From the NCBI GenBank assembly GCA_035575715.1, contig DATLXN010000006.1, positions 310,001 through 374,000 on the forward strand: 64,000 nucleotides of DNA. The letters are read 5' to 3'. Numbering within the stretch: position 1 is the stretch's first letter; each line of letters starts with the position of its first letter. The translations under genes and the position numbers were made by a program. The notes below the pieces were generated by a model. It had not been told where the DNA came from, ran no database searches, and saw only the letters and a program-made list of their open reading frames with translations. This document shows positions 52,159 to 60,368 of this stretch, in pieces. The stretch is from JACCSI01 sp035575715 (GTDB lineage Bacteria; Acidobacteriota; Vicinamibacteria; Vicinamibacterales; UBA2999).

Positions 52159-52755
52159 ATGAGCATGTGGATTGCCCCCGCCCTTCTCGTTGCCTTTACA
52201 ATCGCGCAGGACGGCCGGGTCATGCTCGATAACGATTACACCCACGTCACCAGTAACGGTGCGCCGTGTGCGACGGCGTCGGCGGCTTGCGTTGATCGAG
52301 TGATCGTCGCGCTCGGCGACATCGAGCTCCGCGCCGGCGCCACAACTCGCAAGATGACACGCGGTGATATTGCGGTCTTTGCCGGCCACGAGTCATACGC
52401 GCCACCCAGCGGCGGGCCGTATTTCGAAGTCGTGCGCAAGCCGGATCACCCGCCGGTGCAGCTGCCGCGCGAGGTCATCCTCCCTGAGAAGAACGCGATC
52501 CGCCACGACGGCCCGCGCTTTTTCATTTTCGAGGAGCGGCTCGAACCCGGTGACACGCGGACGCGGCACAGCCACGGTCAACGGGTCATCGTGCAGCTGA
52601 ATCACACGCAGTTGCAGCAGTGGCCGGACGGTGAACCGGAATTACTGCGCGACATCGTGCCTGACGGCGCCGCGTTCAGTCCGCCGGTCATTCACGTCGT
52701 CAAGAATGTCGGCGACAAGCCGCTGCGCGGCATCGTGATCGAATTCAAACGTTAA
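52159..52755 (+). CDS. Exported cupin-like protein
   Basis: This 198-residue protein has a short hydrophobic leader (WIAPALLVAFTIAQ) and a repeated cupin-like barrel. One half contains VIVALGDIELRAG and RGDIAVFAGHESYAPPSGGP. The second half contains FFIFEERLEPGDTRTRHSHG with a His-x-His pair fit for metal, and IVQLNHTQLQQWPDGE. It may bind metal in the periplasm; substrate is unknown. It stands alone between the secreted NTR-like gene (divergent) and the VapC gene (convergent). Start ATG 52159 or 52165. Confidence 0.7.
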   Translation: MSMWIAPALLVAFTIAQDGRVMLDNDYTHVTSNGAPCATASAACVDRVIVALGDIELRAGATTRKMTRGDIAVFAGHESYAPPSGGPYFEVVRKPDHPPVQLPREVILPEKNAIRHDGPRFFIFEERLEPGDTRTRHSHGQRVIVQLNHTQLQQWPDGEPELLRDIVPDGAAFSPPVIHVVKNVGDKPLRGIVIEFKR

Positions 52756-52836
52756 ATCAGCCTTGACCGCGGCCGGTCGGACTGCTCGCCCGCGTTTGGA
52801 GCGGTGCGTATCTGCGCGGGACGGTCATTCGCGGTA

Positions 52837-53268
52837 TCAGGCCGCGATCGGATTGTGCCAGTCGAGACCTGGAAACCTCGCAAAGTCGCGATCGGTCGAG
52901 CACAGCGTCGCCCCGTGCTCGATCGCCATCGCCGCAAGGGCGGCGTCCATGACCAGTGGTCCCCCCGCCTGGCCGTCTCGAATCAAGACGCCGAGAATCT
53001 CCAGATGGCGCTCCCCGGGCTCGACGACGCCGGCGTTCGGCTGTTCGAGCCACAAGGCCACCGCCGCGTGTGCTTCGGCAGGCGACAGGGGCCGAACGAA
53101 CACCTGAGGGTTGGTCGAAATGCGGAGAAAGGCCCAGAGGGTGACCCATGCGAAGCGCACAAGAACGGTGCCGGAGAGAACGTCTTCGAGCCACAACCGG
53201 CTGGCCTCGTGTTGCGGGCTGTCGGGATCGTAGGCGTAGAGCAGGAGATTCGCGTCGACGACAATCAC
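52837..53268 (-). CDS. vapC: PIN-domain toxin (VapC family)
   Basis: This 143-residue ribonuclease toxin has the PIN-domain acidic set. Asp is in IVVDANLLLYAYD, Glu in the SPQHEASRLWLEDVL segment, Asp in GPLVMDAALAAMAIEHGATL, and the C-terminal CSTDRDFARFPGLDW follows. It should cleave tRNA or rRNA when free of VapB. The GTG start at 53268 overlaps the antitoxin stop (GTGA), the normal coupling for vapBC. Length is standard. Target RNA is unknown. No neighbours suggest a mobile island, but the pair sits next to a 296-bp gap without genes. Confidence 0.9.
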   Translation of the reverse strand: MIVVDANLLLYAYDPDSPQHEASRLWLEDVLSGTVLVRFAWVTLWAFLRISTNPQVFVRPLSPAEAHAAVALWLEQPNAGVVEPGERHLEILGVLIRDGQAGGPLVMDAALAAMAIEHGATLCSTDRDFARFPGLDWHNPIAA

Positions 53269-53516
53269 CGGTGGAGCGGCCCCTCGACCTGTTCCAGGAG
53301 TTCGGCGATGTTGTCCAAGTGGAGCCCCGCGCGCTTGCCACCAAGGCTGCGCGTCTGAACCCGGAAGGGCGTGCGTTTGCCGGGCCGGTCCGTCATCAGG
53401 CCACGGCGAAGCGTGTCGTTCAGCACCTCGCGAAATGCGCGGCCCGACCGTCGTGCCGCCGCCTGCAGTTTCGCCGCCACGTCGTCATCCAGCGTCAGGG
53501 TGGTCCGCAACATCAT
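53265..53516 (-). CDS. vapB: VapB-type antitoxin
   Basis: This 83-residue protein has an N-terminal DNA-binding segment (MLRTTLTLDDDVAAKLQAAA) of ribbon-helix-helix style and a basic middle. The C-terminal toxin-binding tail is LHLDNIAELLEQVEG. It should neutralise the adjacent PIN toxin and repress its own operon. ATG 53516 is followed at once by ATG 53513; TACTAT at 53521-53526 lies 7 nt before the second ATG, making that the likely leaderless start. A palindromic operator overlaps both. Confidence 0.88.
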   Translation of the reverse strand: MMLRTTLTLDDDVAAKLQAAARRSGRAFREVLNDTLRRGLMTDRPGKRTPFRVQTRSLGGKRAGLHLDNIAELLEQVEGPLHR

Positions 53517-53542
53517 GATGATAGTAATTAGGCATCATGATG
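53511..53542. promoter_or_regulatory. Operator and promoter of vapBC
   Basis: The perfect palindrome CATCATGATG occurs at 53511-53520 and again at 53533-53542, 22 bp (two helical turns) apart. The -10-like TACTAT of the minus-strand promoter lies between them. The first copy overlaps the vapB start codons. This is a typical autorepression operator layout. Confidence 0.7.
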
Positions 53543-53838
53543 TCAAAATGCGTTCGGCACTCCTTCGCCTTCGCCATCTGGCGCCCAGAACCGTCCACAC
53601 GAAGTCGTTCTTCCACCACTCGCGCCGGTTGGCGGAACGGTGCCCACCGGTACCCGTCTAAACGGTCCATGCGCCCCGGCCAAGCAGCCGAAGGACGAAG
53701 TCCTTTTGACTTTCGCCATTCGTTCGCATAAGGTGCCCAATCCGCAGCCGCAGATTACGCAGATTGCGATGGGTCGGCGCGGGCGGTGTCGAAACGACGC
53801 GCGGCGTGCGACTACCAGAAGAGGCATAGGCCGCTCGC
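53543..53838. other. 296-bp intergenic region without a recognisable gene
   Basis: Between vapB and the efflux adaptor gene I find no frame with protein-like composition. It contains a CGCAGATTA/CGCAGATTG member of the 9-bp repeat family (53742-53768) and a locally lower GC content around the vapBC operator. The repeat arrangement hints at past rearrangement. Confidence 0.5.
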
Positions 53839-53862
53839 GTGCGGCTGCCAGAGGGATGGACT

Positions 53863-55089
53863 GTGAGTGACGGAATCGGAGACCTGTCGGCACTCAAGAT
53901 CGATCGCACGCCAGTGCACCTGCAGCGGCGGCGGCCATGGGTGAAATGGGTGGTCATCGTCGTGCTGCTGGCTGCGACCGGGGCCGGGGTGTGGGCGTGG
54001 ACCAGCCGAGAGCGGCCCCTGGCAGTCGAGGCGGCGACGGTGGCCCAACGTGCCGCAGGCGCACAGGCGTCGGTGCTCAATGCGTCCGGTTATGTGACAG
54101 CGCGGCGGCGCGCCACGGTGTCCTCGAAAATCACCGGCAAGGTCATCGAAGTCAACGTTGAAGAGGGTATGGCGGTGCGCGCCGGCCAGGTACTGGCCCG
54201 CCTCGACGACTCGACCGCCCGTGCGTCGCTGGGACTGGCGATGGCGCAAGCCGACGCGTCGCGTGGCAACGTGCGCGAGCACGAAGTGCGGCTCGAAGAA
54301 GCCCGCCGCACCCTGGCCCGCCGCATCCAGTTGATGAATGACGGCCTCGTCACCCGGGCTGAACTCGATCAGGCTGAAGCCGAAGTCGATTCGTTGCAGG
54401 CGCGCATTGCCGCGACCCGCGAGCAGGTCAAGGTCGCTGAGAGCCAGGTGCTGCTGCAACGCGCCGAGCTCGACAACAGCGTGATCCGCGCGCCGTTTAG
54501 CGGAGTCGCCATTTCCAAGGATGCCCAGCCGGGTGAAATGGTCTCACCAGTGTCGGCCGGCGGCGGCTTCACTCGCACCGGCATCTGCACCATCGTTGAC
54601 ATGAATTCGCTGGAGATCGAGGTCGACGTCAACGAGAGCTATATCAATCGCGTCAAGTCGGCGCAGCACGTCACGGCGGTTCTCGACGCATATCCGGAAT
54701 GGCAGATTCCGGCGCACGTGATCACGACGGTGCCGACCGCCGATCGCCAGAAGGCGACGGTGCTGGTGCGGATTGCCTTCGAGCAACTCGGCGACCCGCG
54801 CATCCTGCCGGATATGGGCGTCAAGGTCACCTTTCTGCGCGACGCCAATGAGTCGGACGCTGCGGCGGCGCGGCCAGTGGCCCTGATTCCCAAAGCGGCG
54901 GTGCGCACCGAGAACAATCAGAACTACGTGTTCCTCATTCGCCAGGACCTGGTCGAACGGCGGGCCATCCAAACCGGCGGCGCGGACGGCGAACGGCTCG
55001 AGGTGATAGCAGGTTTGGCATCAGGCGATCGCGTGGTGATTTCGCCTCCCGCGACACTGGTCGAAGGCACGCGCGTGACGGTCAAGTAA
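53863..55089 (+). CDS. Periplasmic adaptor subunit of an efflux/export system (HlyD/MacA-like)
   Basis: This 408-residue membrane-fusion protein has one N-terminal membrane anchor (VKWVVIVVLLAATGAGVWAW). A lipoyl-like domain with GKVIEVNVEEGMAVRAGQVL follows, then a helical hairpin (about residues 130-190, Ala/Glu/Arg rich) and the second lipoyl half VIRAPFSGVAISKDAQPGEM. A beta-barrel (VDVNESYINRVKSAQHVTAV) completes it. It links an inner-membrane ABC transporter to an outer-membrane channel. GTG 53863 is chosen with AGAGGG 10 nt upstream. It leads an operon with the ATPase and two permeases. No TolC gene is in the window. Cargo unknown: drug, lipid or peptide. Confidence 0.9.
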   Translation: MSDGIGDLSALKIDRTPVHLQRRRPWVKWVVIVVLLAATGAGVWAWTSRERPLAVEAATVAQRAAGAQASVLNASGYVTARRRATVSSKITGKVIEVNVEEGMAVRAGQVLARLDDSTARASLGLAMAQADASRGNVREHEVRLEEARRTLARRIQLMNDGLVTRAELDQAEAEVDSLQARIAATREQVKVAESQVLLQRAELDNSVIRAPFSGVAISKDAQPGEMVSPVSAGGGFTRTGICTIVDMNSLEIEVDVNESYINRVKSAQHVTAVLDAYPEWQIPAHVITTVPTADRQKATVLVRIAFEQLGDPRILPDMGVKVTFLRDANESDAAAARPVALIPKAAVRTENNQNYVFLIRQDLVERRAIQTGGADGERLEVIAGLASGDRVVISPPATLVEGTRVTVK

Positions 55090-55108
55090 GGCGGACGGCG
55101 AAGCACAA

Positions 55109-55134
55109 AAGACGAAAGACGAAAGACGAAAGAA
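55109..55134. repeat. 7-bp tandem repeat (AAGACGA x3)
   Basis: Three AAGACGA heptamers lie inside the 66-bp gap between adaptor and ATPase genes. They are the same unit that forms the hairpin at 29154-29204. Here there is no inverted arm, so transcription can continue. Confidence 0.8.
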
Positions 55135-55155
55135 ACCGGAGTCGAGAGCCCCGAT

Positions 55156-55839
55156 ATGAATCCACTGGTTCGAGTCAACAACGTCCACAAGTACTTCACG
55201 CGCGGCAGCGAACGCATCGACGTCTTGCAGGGCGTCAACCTGGACGTACCGCAAGGCGACTTTCTTGCCTTGATGGGTCCATCAGGATCGGGCAAGACGA
55301 CGCTGCTCAATCTGATGGGCGGACTCGATCAGCCCTCCGGCGGCACCATCGAGGTGGCGGGCGCCAGCATCACGGGACTCTCCGGCGGCCAGTTGTCGCG
55401 ATGGCGCGCCGACAACATCGGCTTCGTCTTTCAGCTCTATAACCTGCTGCCGGTGCTGACCGCTGAGCGCAATGTCGATTTGCCGCTGCTGTTGACCAAG
55501 TTGTCGAAGGCCGAGCGGCGCAAGCGCGTGGCGATCGCGCTGAAAGTCGTCGGTCTCGCCGAGCGAGCCAAGCACTATCCGCGACAGCTCTCGGGCGGCC
55601 AGGAGCAGCGCGTCGGCATCGCGCGTGTGATTGTGACCGACCCGACCCTGCTGCTGTGCGACGAACCGACCGGCGATCTCGATCGCAAAGCGGGCGACGA
55701 GATCCTCGACCTGCTGCAGGCGCTCAATCGTGACCACGGCAAGACGATCGTCATGGTGACGCACGACCCGCGCGCCGCCGAACGTGCCAAGCGCACGCTC
55801 CATCTCGACAAGGGACTGCTGATCGGAGCCGCGGCATGA
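55156..55839 (+). CDS. ABC transporter ATP-binding protein (MacB/LolD type)
   Basis: This 227-residue ATPase has all nucleotide-binding motifs: Walker A GPSGSGKTT (residues 40-48), a Q-loop, the signature LSGGQEQRVGIARV (the usual Q-Q-R has E-Q-R), Walker B LLLCDEPTGDLD and the switch His in MVTHD. It powers the two FtsX-like permeases that follow. Its gene overlaps the first permease by ATGA, a coupling signal. Together with the adaptor it forms a MacAB-like exporter in which ATPase and permease are separate chains. Confidence 0.95.
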   Translation: MNPLVRVNNVHKYFTRGSERIDVLQGVNLDVPQGDFLALMGPSGSGKTTLLNLMGGLDQPSGGTIEVAGASITGLSGGQLSRWRADNIGFVFQLYNLLPVLTAERNVDLPLLLTKLSKAERRKRVAIALKVVGLAERAKHYPRQLSGGQEQRVGIARVIVTDPTLLLCDEPTGDLDRKAGDEILDLLQALNRDHGKTIVMVTHDPRAAERAKRTLHLDKGLLIGAAA

Positions 55840-56984
55840 AATTTCTACCGTTGCTCTGGAGCAGTTTGTGGCGCAAGAAAATCCGCACCACCTTCACGCT
55901 GCTCTCGATCTTTATCGCCTTCCTGCTGTTCGGGCTGCTGATGACGATCCGCACGGCATTCACTTTCGGCGTCGACATCGCCGGCCTCGATCGCCTGGTG
56001 CTGATTCACAAGGTCAGCCTGATCATGCCGCTGCCGATTTCTTACCAAGGCCGCCTGCAGGCGACGCCCGGTGTCGAAATGGCCACGCACAGCACCTGGT
56101 TCGGCGGCGTCTACCAGGACCCGTCGAACTTCTTCGCGCAGATCGTCGTCGATCCCGAGCCGTTCATGAAGCTCTATCCCGAGTATCGATTGCCGCCCGA
56201 ACATTTCAAGTCGTGGCTCGGCGATCGACAGGGTGCGGTGGTCGGCGCCGACCTGGCGCGCCGGTTCAACTGGAAGGTCGGCGACCGGGTACCGATTCAA
56301 GGCACGATCTGGCGGCCCAAGCAGGGTGAGATTTGGGAGTTCAACATCGCCGGGATTTACGACGGCGAACCGGGCATCGACAAGACGCAGTTCTTCTTCC
56401 GCTACGACTATCTTGACGAGAACCGGGTGCAGGGCGAGGGACTGGTCGGCTGGTACATCGTCAAGATTGCCGATGCCTCCAAGGCGCAAGCCATGGGCGC
56501 GACCTTCGATGAGATGTTTGCCAACTCGTCGGCCGAGACCAAGACCACCACCGAGAAAGGGTTCGTCGAAGGATTCGCCAAGCAGGTCGGCGACATCGGC
56601 GCGATCATGATTGCGATTCTCATCGCGGTGATGTTCACGATGATGCTGGTTGCCGCCAATACGATGGCGCAGTCGGTGCGCGAACGCCGCAGCGAAGTCG
56701 GCGTGTTGAAGACCCTGGGCTTCTCGAACGCCTCGATCCTGACGCTGGTCCTCGGTGAATCGGTGCTGATCGCGTTGGTCGGCGGCGGGCTCGGTCTGCT
56801 GGTCGCGTGGCTGTTCGTGCAACAGGGTGATCCAACCGGCGGAATGCTGCCGATCTTCGTGCTGCCCAATCGCGACGTGGCCACCGGCGCGGCATTGATC
56901 GTCGTGCTCGGCTTGCTGGCGGGACTGATGCCGGCACTAGGTGCGATGAATCTCAAGATCACCGAAGCGTTGAGGAGCCACTAA
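55836..56984 (+). CDS. ABC transporter permease (MacB/FtsX fold), first
   Basis: This 382-residue protein has one N-terminal helix (IRTTFTLLSIFIAFLLFGLL), a periplasmic MacB_PCD-like domain (about 60-260) and three C-terminal helices. The FtsX-type EVGVLKTLGFSNASILTLVL segment lies between them. Start ATG 55836 overlaps the ATPase stop. The permease works as a mechanotransmitter that squeezes periplasmic cargo through the adaptor rather than moving it across the inner membrane. The second permease begins directly after the TAA stop. Confidence 0.92.
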   Translation: MKFLPLLWSSLWRKKIRTTFTLLSIFIAFLLFGLLMTIRTAFTFGVDIAGLDRLVLIHKVSLIMPLPISYQGRLQATPGVEMATHSTWFGGVYQDPSNFFAQIVVDPEPFMKLYPEYRLPPEHFKSWLGDRQGAVVGADLARRFNWKVGDRVPIQGTIWRPKQGEIWEFNIAGIYDGEPGIDKTQFFFRYDYLDENRVQGEGLVGWYIVKIADASKAQAMGATFDEMFANSSAETKTTTEKGFVEGFAKQVGDIGAIMIAILIAVMFTMMLVAANTMAQSVRERRSEVGVLKTLGFSNASILTLVLGESVLIALVGGGLGLLVAWLFVQQGDPTGGMLPIFVLPNRDVATGAALIVVLGLLAGLMPALGAMNLKITEALRSH

Positions 56985-58175
56985 GTGTTCAACTGGATCA
57001 GCCAGACCATCGCGGTGACCGCGCTCAACCTGCGGACCATCCCGCAGCGCCTCGGCTCGACCGGCGTCGCGATCATCGGCATCGCCGGCGTCGTCGTCGT
57101 GTTCGTGTCGGTGTTGTCGATTGCCGCGGGCTTCACTGCCGCGATGAGCGGCTCGGGGTCGCCGACCCGCGCGATTGTCATGCGCAGCGGCGCCGACAGT
57201 GAAATGACCAGTGGCCTCAGCGGCCCTGAAGTCGACGTGATCAAGCAGGCACCCGGCATGCGCCGCGACGGTCCGACCGCGCTGGCTGCAGGGGAGTTGT
57301 TCGTGATCATCGACTTGCCGAAGATCTCGACGAATACGGCGGCCAACGTACCGATGCGCGGCATCGAGCGCGCGACGCTCGCGGTGCGCGACGAGGTGTC
57401 GTTTGTCGAAGGACGGATGCTCGAGTTTGGCACCAACGAGATCGTTGTCGGTCGCGGCGCGAGTGGGCAATTTGCCGGACTGACGCTGGGCAGCGAAGTG
57501 AAGTCCGGCCAAAACACGTGGCACGTGGTCGGCATCTTCGAGGCCGATGGTGGCGTCGCCGAAACGGAAATCTGGTGTGATGGCCGCGTGTTGCAGGGCG
57601 CCTATCGCCGCGGCAACACCTTTCAGACGGTGCTGGTGCGGCTTGATTCGAGCGACACCTTCAACACGTTTCGCGATTGGCTGACCGCGAATCCACAGGT
57701 CAATGTGCAAGTGCGCCACGAGACCGAGTATTACGCGCAACAGTCAAAAGCGATCAGTGCGCTGATCCAGGGGGTCGGCTTCGGTATTGCGGCGCTGATG
57801 GGGATCGGCGCGGTGTTCGGCGCAATCCTGACGATGTATACGGCGGTGTCGACGCGTTCGCGTGAGATCGCGACGCTCCGTGCACTCGGCTTCAACACCA
57901 CCTCGATGGTGATTTATGTCCTCGCCGAATCGCTGGCGCTCGGCGCCATCGGCGGCATCATCGGCGGCCTGGCAGCCTATCTGGCATTCAACGGGTACCA
58001 GACGTCAACGATGAATTTCCAGACCTTCAGCCAGGTGGCGTTTGCCTTCCAGGTGACGCCGCGCCTGCTGATGATGGGGCTGGTCTATTCGCTGCTGATG
58101 GGGCTGATCGGAGGGCTGTTTCCTGCGCTGCGCGCGGCTCGTCTGCCGATCCCGACTGCTTTGCGCGAACTGTAA
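56985..58175 (+). CDS. ABC transporter permease (MacB/FtsX fold), second
   Basis: This 396-residue protein has the same architecture as the preceding one: one helix (GVAIIGIAGVVVVFVSVLSI), a periplasmic domain and three C-terminal helices. SREIATLRALGFNTTSMVIY is its FtsX segment. GTG 56985 follows the upstream stop with no gap and uses GAGGAG as ribosome-binding site. The two permeases are diverged paralogues, so the exporter is probably a heterodimer. The gene is followed by 9-bp CACAGATTA repeats towards a convergent GNAT gene. Confidence 0.92.
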   Translation: MFNWISQTIAVTALNLRTIPQRLGSTGVAIIGIAGVVVVFVSVLSIAAGFTAAMSGSGSPTRAIVMRSGADSEMTSGLSGPEVDVIKQAPGMRRDGPTALAAGELFVIIDLPKISTNTAANVPMRGIERATLAVRDEVSFVEGRMLEFGTNEIVVGRGASGQFAGLTLGSEVKSGQNTWHVVGIFEADGGVAETEIWCDGRVLQGAYRRGNTFQTVLVRLDSSDTFNTFRDWLTANPQVNVQVRHETEYYAQQSKAISALIQGVGFGIAALMGIGAVFGAILTMYTAVSTRSREIATLRALGFNTTSMVIYVLAESLALGAIGGIIGGLAAYLAFNGYQTSTMNFQTFSQVAFAFQVTPRLLMMGLVYSLLMGLIGGLFPALRAARLPIPTALREL

Positions 58176-58176
58176 C

Positions 58177-58203
58177 CACAGATTTCGCAGATTACACAGA
58201 TTG
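58177..58203. repeat. 9-bp tandem repeat (CACAGATTN x3) with inverted partners
   Basis: CACAGATTT, CGCAGATTA and CACAGATTG follow the permease stop at once. Reverse-oriented partners (ATCTGCG, CATCTGTTAATC, CATCTGTGTA) occur at 58254-58296. The arms could fold over the convergent gap and end transcription from both sides. Confidence 0.75.
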
Positions 58204-58286
58204 AAAAGGGTCACGCAGCGTCGTTGGGCCCGGCGATCTCTGCTCATCTGAGCTATCTGCGTGTTGCTTTCATCTGTTAATCGGCG

Positions 58287-58811
58287 TCATCTGTGTACCG
58301 CGCGAGCCATCACACGGTCGGTCTGCACGTCCGACCCGACGCGGAACTGCTGCGCGCCGATGTCGACAAACCCGGCCTTGCGATAGAACGCTTGCGCACG
58401 CAGGTTGCGTTCCCAAACGCCGAGCCATAGCGACGCCGCTCGCCGCGCCCGAGCTTCAGCCATCACCGCTTCCATCAATCGCTGTGCGAGCCCGGTGCCG
58501 TGGTGGCTGCTGTCGACATAGAACCGCCATAACTCGATCGCCGGCGGAGGTACCGGACCGCACGGCGGGTTCGCGTCGCGCAGTTGCGCATAGGCAACCA
58601 ACTCGCCCTTCGCATCAACCGCGACCAGCGTGCGCACCGACGCGTCGATGAGCTCACGACGCTGGATCTCAGGTGCGTAGGACGATGCGCAATAGACCCC
58701 CATGTCGGCGGGTTTGTTGTCTCCCGCAAAGGTGTCGCGAAAAGTCCGCTCCGCGATCGCCGCTAACACTGTCGCATCGTCAGCCACGCCCGCCCGAATG
58801 ACGATCTGCAT
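58287..58811 (-). CDS. GNAT-family N-acetyltransferase
   Basis: This 174-residue protein has a full GNAT domain. It starts IVIRAGVADDATVLAAIAER, carries the acetyl-CoA loop HHGTGLAQRLMEAVMAEARA (Q/R-x-x-G-x-G/A with T-G-L-A), and ends FYRKAGFVDIGAQQFRVGSD. This profile is close to spermidine/spermine- or protein-acetylating members such as YitI and PaiA; the acceptor is unknown. The ATG is 28 bp from the DinB gene's end, same strand, but a microsatellite fills the gap. It is convergent with the exporter operon. Confidence 0.88.
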   Translation of the reverse strand: MQIVIRAGVADDATVLAAIAERTFRDTFAGDNKPADMGVYCASSYAPEIQRRELIDASVRTLVAVDAKGELVAYAQLRDANPPCGPVPPPAIELWRFYVDSSHHGTGLAQRLMEAVMAEARARRAASLWLGVWERNLRAQAFYRKAGFVDIGAQQFRVGSDVQTDRVMARAVHR

Positions 58812-58816
58812 CGCCC

Positions 58817-58861
58817 ACCTGCCTACCTGCCTACCCGCCTACCTGCCTACCCCTGCCTGCC
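58817..58861. repeat. 8-bp tandem repeat (ACCTGCCT x4-5)
   Basis: ACCTGCCT, ACCTGCCT, ACCCGCCT and ACCTGCCT are followed by a degenerate unit. The array covers the last codons of the DinB-family gene, so the residues QAGVGR and the stop are read from the repeat. Confidence 0.85.
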
Positions 58862-59369
58862 ATACTGCATCCGCCTTCCCCAACCACACCCACGCGATGT
58901 AATCGACAAGCGGCGGCTCGATACCCAACTCGCGCATCCGCGCACACACCTGTCCGCGGTGATGTGTGGTGTGGTTGGGAATCTGAAAGCAGGTCTCGCC
59001 AAGCGTCGTCGGCGCCGGCGTCTGGCCGAGGCTTTCGGCAATCATCGCCGCCCAAGGCAGCGTCAGCGGCTCGTCGAGGCGCTGCTCGTCGAGCGCTTCG
59101 AAGAACCCGCGGGCCTCGGCGTAATACGGCAAGGCCCAGTTGCGCACATCCGCCAGCGTGACGAAATCGGCGCCGCTCTTGAACGCCTCACCTACCGGGC
59201 CGCCCGTCCACGCATAAAGGAATGCGCGTTGGACGACGTGAATATGGACGAGACGTTCTTTCAGAACCGGGTCCGCGATTCCGTCGGCCGGTAGCGATTT
59301 CCAGACCTGTGCATCGGCCCATTCCATGTGCCCGTAGATCTCGTGCAGCGCGGCCTTGGTAAACATCAT
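58839..59369 (-). CDS. DinB-family protein
   Basis: This 176-residue protein has the four-helix-bundle DinB/YfiT pattern. The metal-ligand histidines are in YGHMEWADAQVW, in the second helix (VHIHVVQRAFLY) and in PNHTTHHRGQVCARMRELG. This family includes bacillithiol and mycothiol S-transferases and DNA-damage-induced proteins of unknown action. AGAAGGAA precedes the double ATG at 59369/59366. The C-terminal tail overlaps an 8-bp repeat. The neighbours give no pathway hint; thiol transfer is inference. Confidence 0.88.
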   Translation of the reverse strand: MMFTKAALHEIYGHMEWADAQVWKSLPADGIADPVLKERLVHIHVVQRAFLYAWTGGPVGEAFKSGADFVTLADVRNWALPYYAEARGFFEALDEQRLDEPLTLPWAAMIAESLGQTPAPTTLGETCFQIPNHTTHHRGQVCARMRELGIEPPLVDYIAWVWLGKADAVWQAGVGR

Positions 59370-59396
59370 CGGTTCCTTCTAGAAGATCGGCGGCGC

Positions 59397-60281
59397 TCAG
59401 CGACCTGAAAAACTCCAGACGAAGTTCACGATCGGAAAGAATAAAATGTCGCCAACGCCTAGCGGCGTCACCAATCCGAGATCGGCGGACAGGCGCTCGC
59501 CCATGAACCGCACCCCCACACTGGCCAAGCCACCGTCTTGGAAAAGGTAATTCTCGGTGATGATTTTCATTCCACGGCGCACTCGGTGTTCGCCGCCCAC
59601 CATCGCAACGGCTGCGCCATCGGACTCGCCATAGCTTCGTTCGTAGGCATAACCCAGGCCCACCGTGAGCGCGCTGTCTGCATGCCCCTGGGTCACGACA
59701 CCGTAGGCGATGCCGAGGTTGCCGTCGCCGACGTTCAGGAAGTGCATGACCCCGAGCGACGCCTTGGTCGACGGACGGTCGAGCACTTGCACTTTGGGCG
59801 TGATCCAGAACGGGTGGTCTGAGCCGAAGCCGAAGACCAGCGGTGTGCCCGCCCCGATCGACACCCGGTCGGTGATGCCGTACTGGACAAAAGGCAACAG
59901 GACCTCGTAGACACCCAGATAGCCCTCGCCCTTCTTCAGCGAGCGACCGGTCGGGGCGAAGAACAGGCGCGTCGGGTTGGGATCGGAGCGGCGGAACTCG
60001 TCACCGATCATCCGCCCCTCGACCACCGTTACCGAGACAATCTCCGAGGTCTCGACGTCAATGGTTGCTCCGGAGGTGGTGGTGAACACCACGCGACTGA
60101 CGTCTGCACGTTCGACGCGGCCGAAGGCGCGCGTTCCGTCCTTCAGGACTAGTTCCTGCGTCTCGCCAGTCGGCGGGACGGCAATGACTGCCGCGGTCTG
60201 CTCCGGACCCGGGCTAGCGGCCGCCGCGACGAGGCCCGAGAGACTCACCAGAAGGACCATCAGACACACTGGCGCTTTCAT
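59397..60281 (-). CDS. Exported outer-membrane-type beta-barrel protein, unknown
   Basis: I do not recognise a named family for this 294-residue protein. It has a signal peptide (VCLMVLLVSLSGLVAAAASP) and a small beta domain (LKDGTRAFGRVERADVSRVV, about 40-95). The rest has alternating hydrophobic strands (LGVYEVLLPFVQYGITDRVS, SALTVGLGYAYERSYGESD) and ends LFFPIVNFVWSFSGR. Aromatic and glycine girdles suggest a 10- to 12-strand barrel in the outer membrane. It is 27 bp from the DinB gene on the same strand, and its 5' side is a 9-bp repeat region. Confidence 0.7.
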   Translation of the reverse strand: MKAPVCLMVLLVSLSGLVAAAASPGPEQTAAVIAVPPTGETQELVLKDGTRAFGRVERADVSRVVFTTTSGATIDVETSEIVSVTVVEGRMIGDEFRRSDPNPTRLFFAPTGRSLKKGEGYLGVYEVLLPFVQYGITDRVSIGAGTPLVFGFGSDHPFWITPKVQVLDRPSTKASLGVMHFLNVGDGNLGIAYGVVTQGHADSALTVGLGYAYERSYGESDGAAVAMVGGEHRVRRGMKIITENYLFQDGGLASVGVRFMGERLSADLGLVTPLGVGDILFFPIVNFVWSFSGR

Positions 60282-60291
60282 CTAGCGAAGC

Positions 60292-60356
60292 AAACCACAG
60301 ATTGCACAGATTACACAGAAGGTTCTCTCGTTTCTGCTTTGTGTAATCTGTGGTTT
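60292..60356. terminator. Inverted 9-bp repeats (CACAGATTA family) between the OMP and addA genes
   Basis: The left arm has CACAGATTG, CACAGATTA and CACAGAAGG. The right arm, read in reverse, has the matching TGTGTAATCTGTGGTT. The arms pair over about 16 bp, with one extra left unit, around a T/C-rich loop. The array ends 13 bp before the addA stop codon, where it could act as terminator for addA. Confidence 0.6.
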
Positions 60357-60368
60357 GGAACTCTGTGG

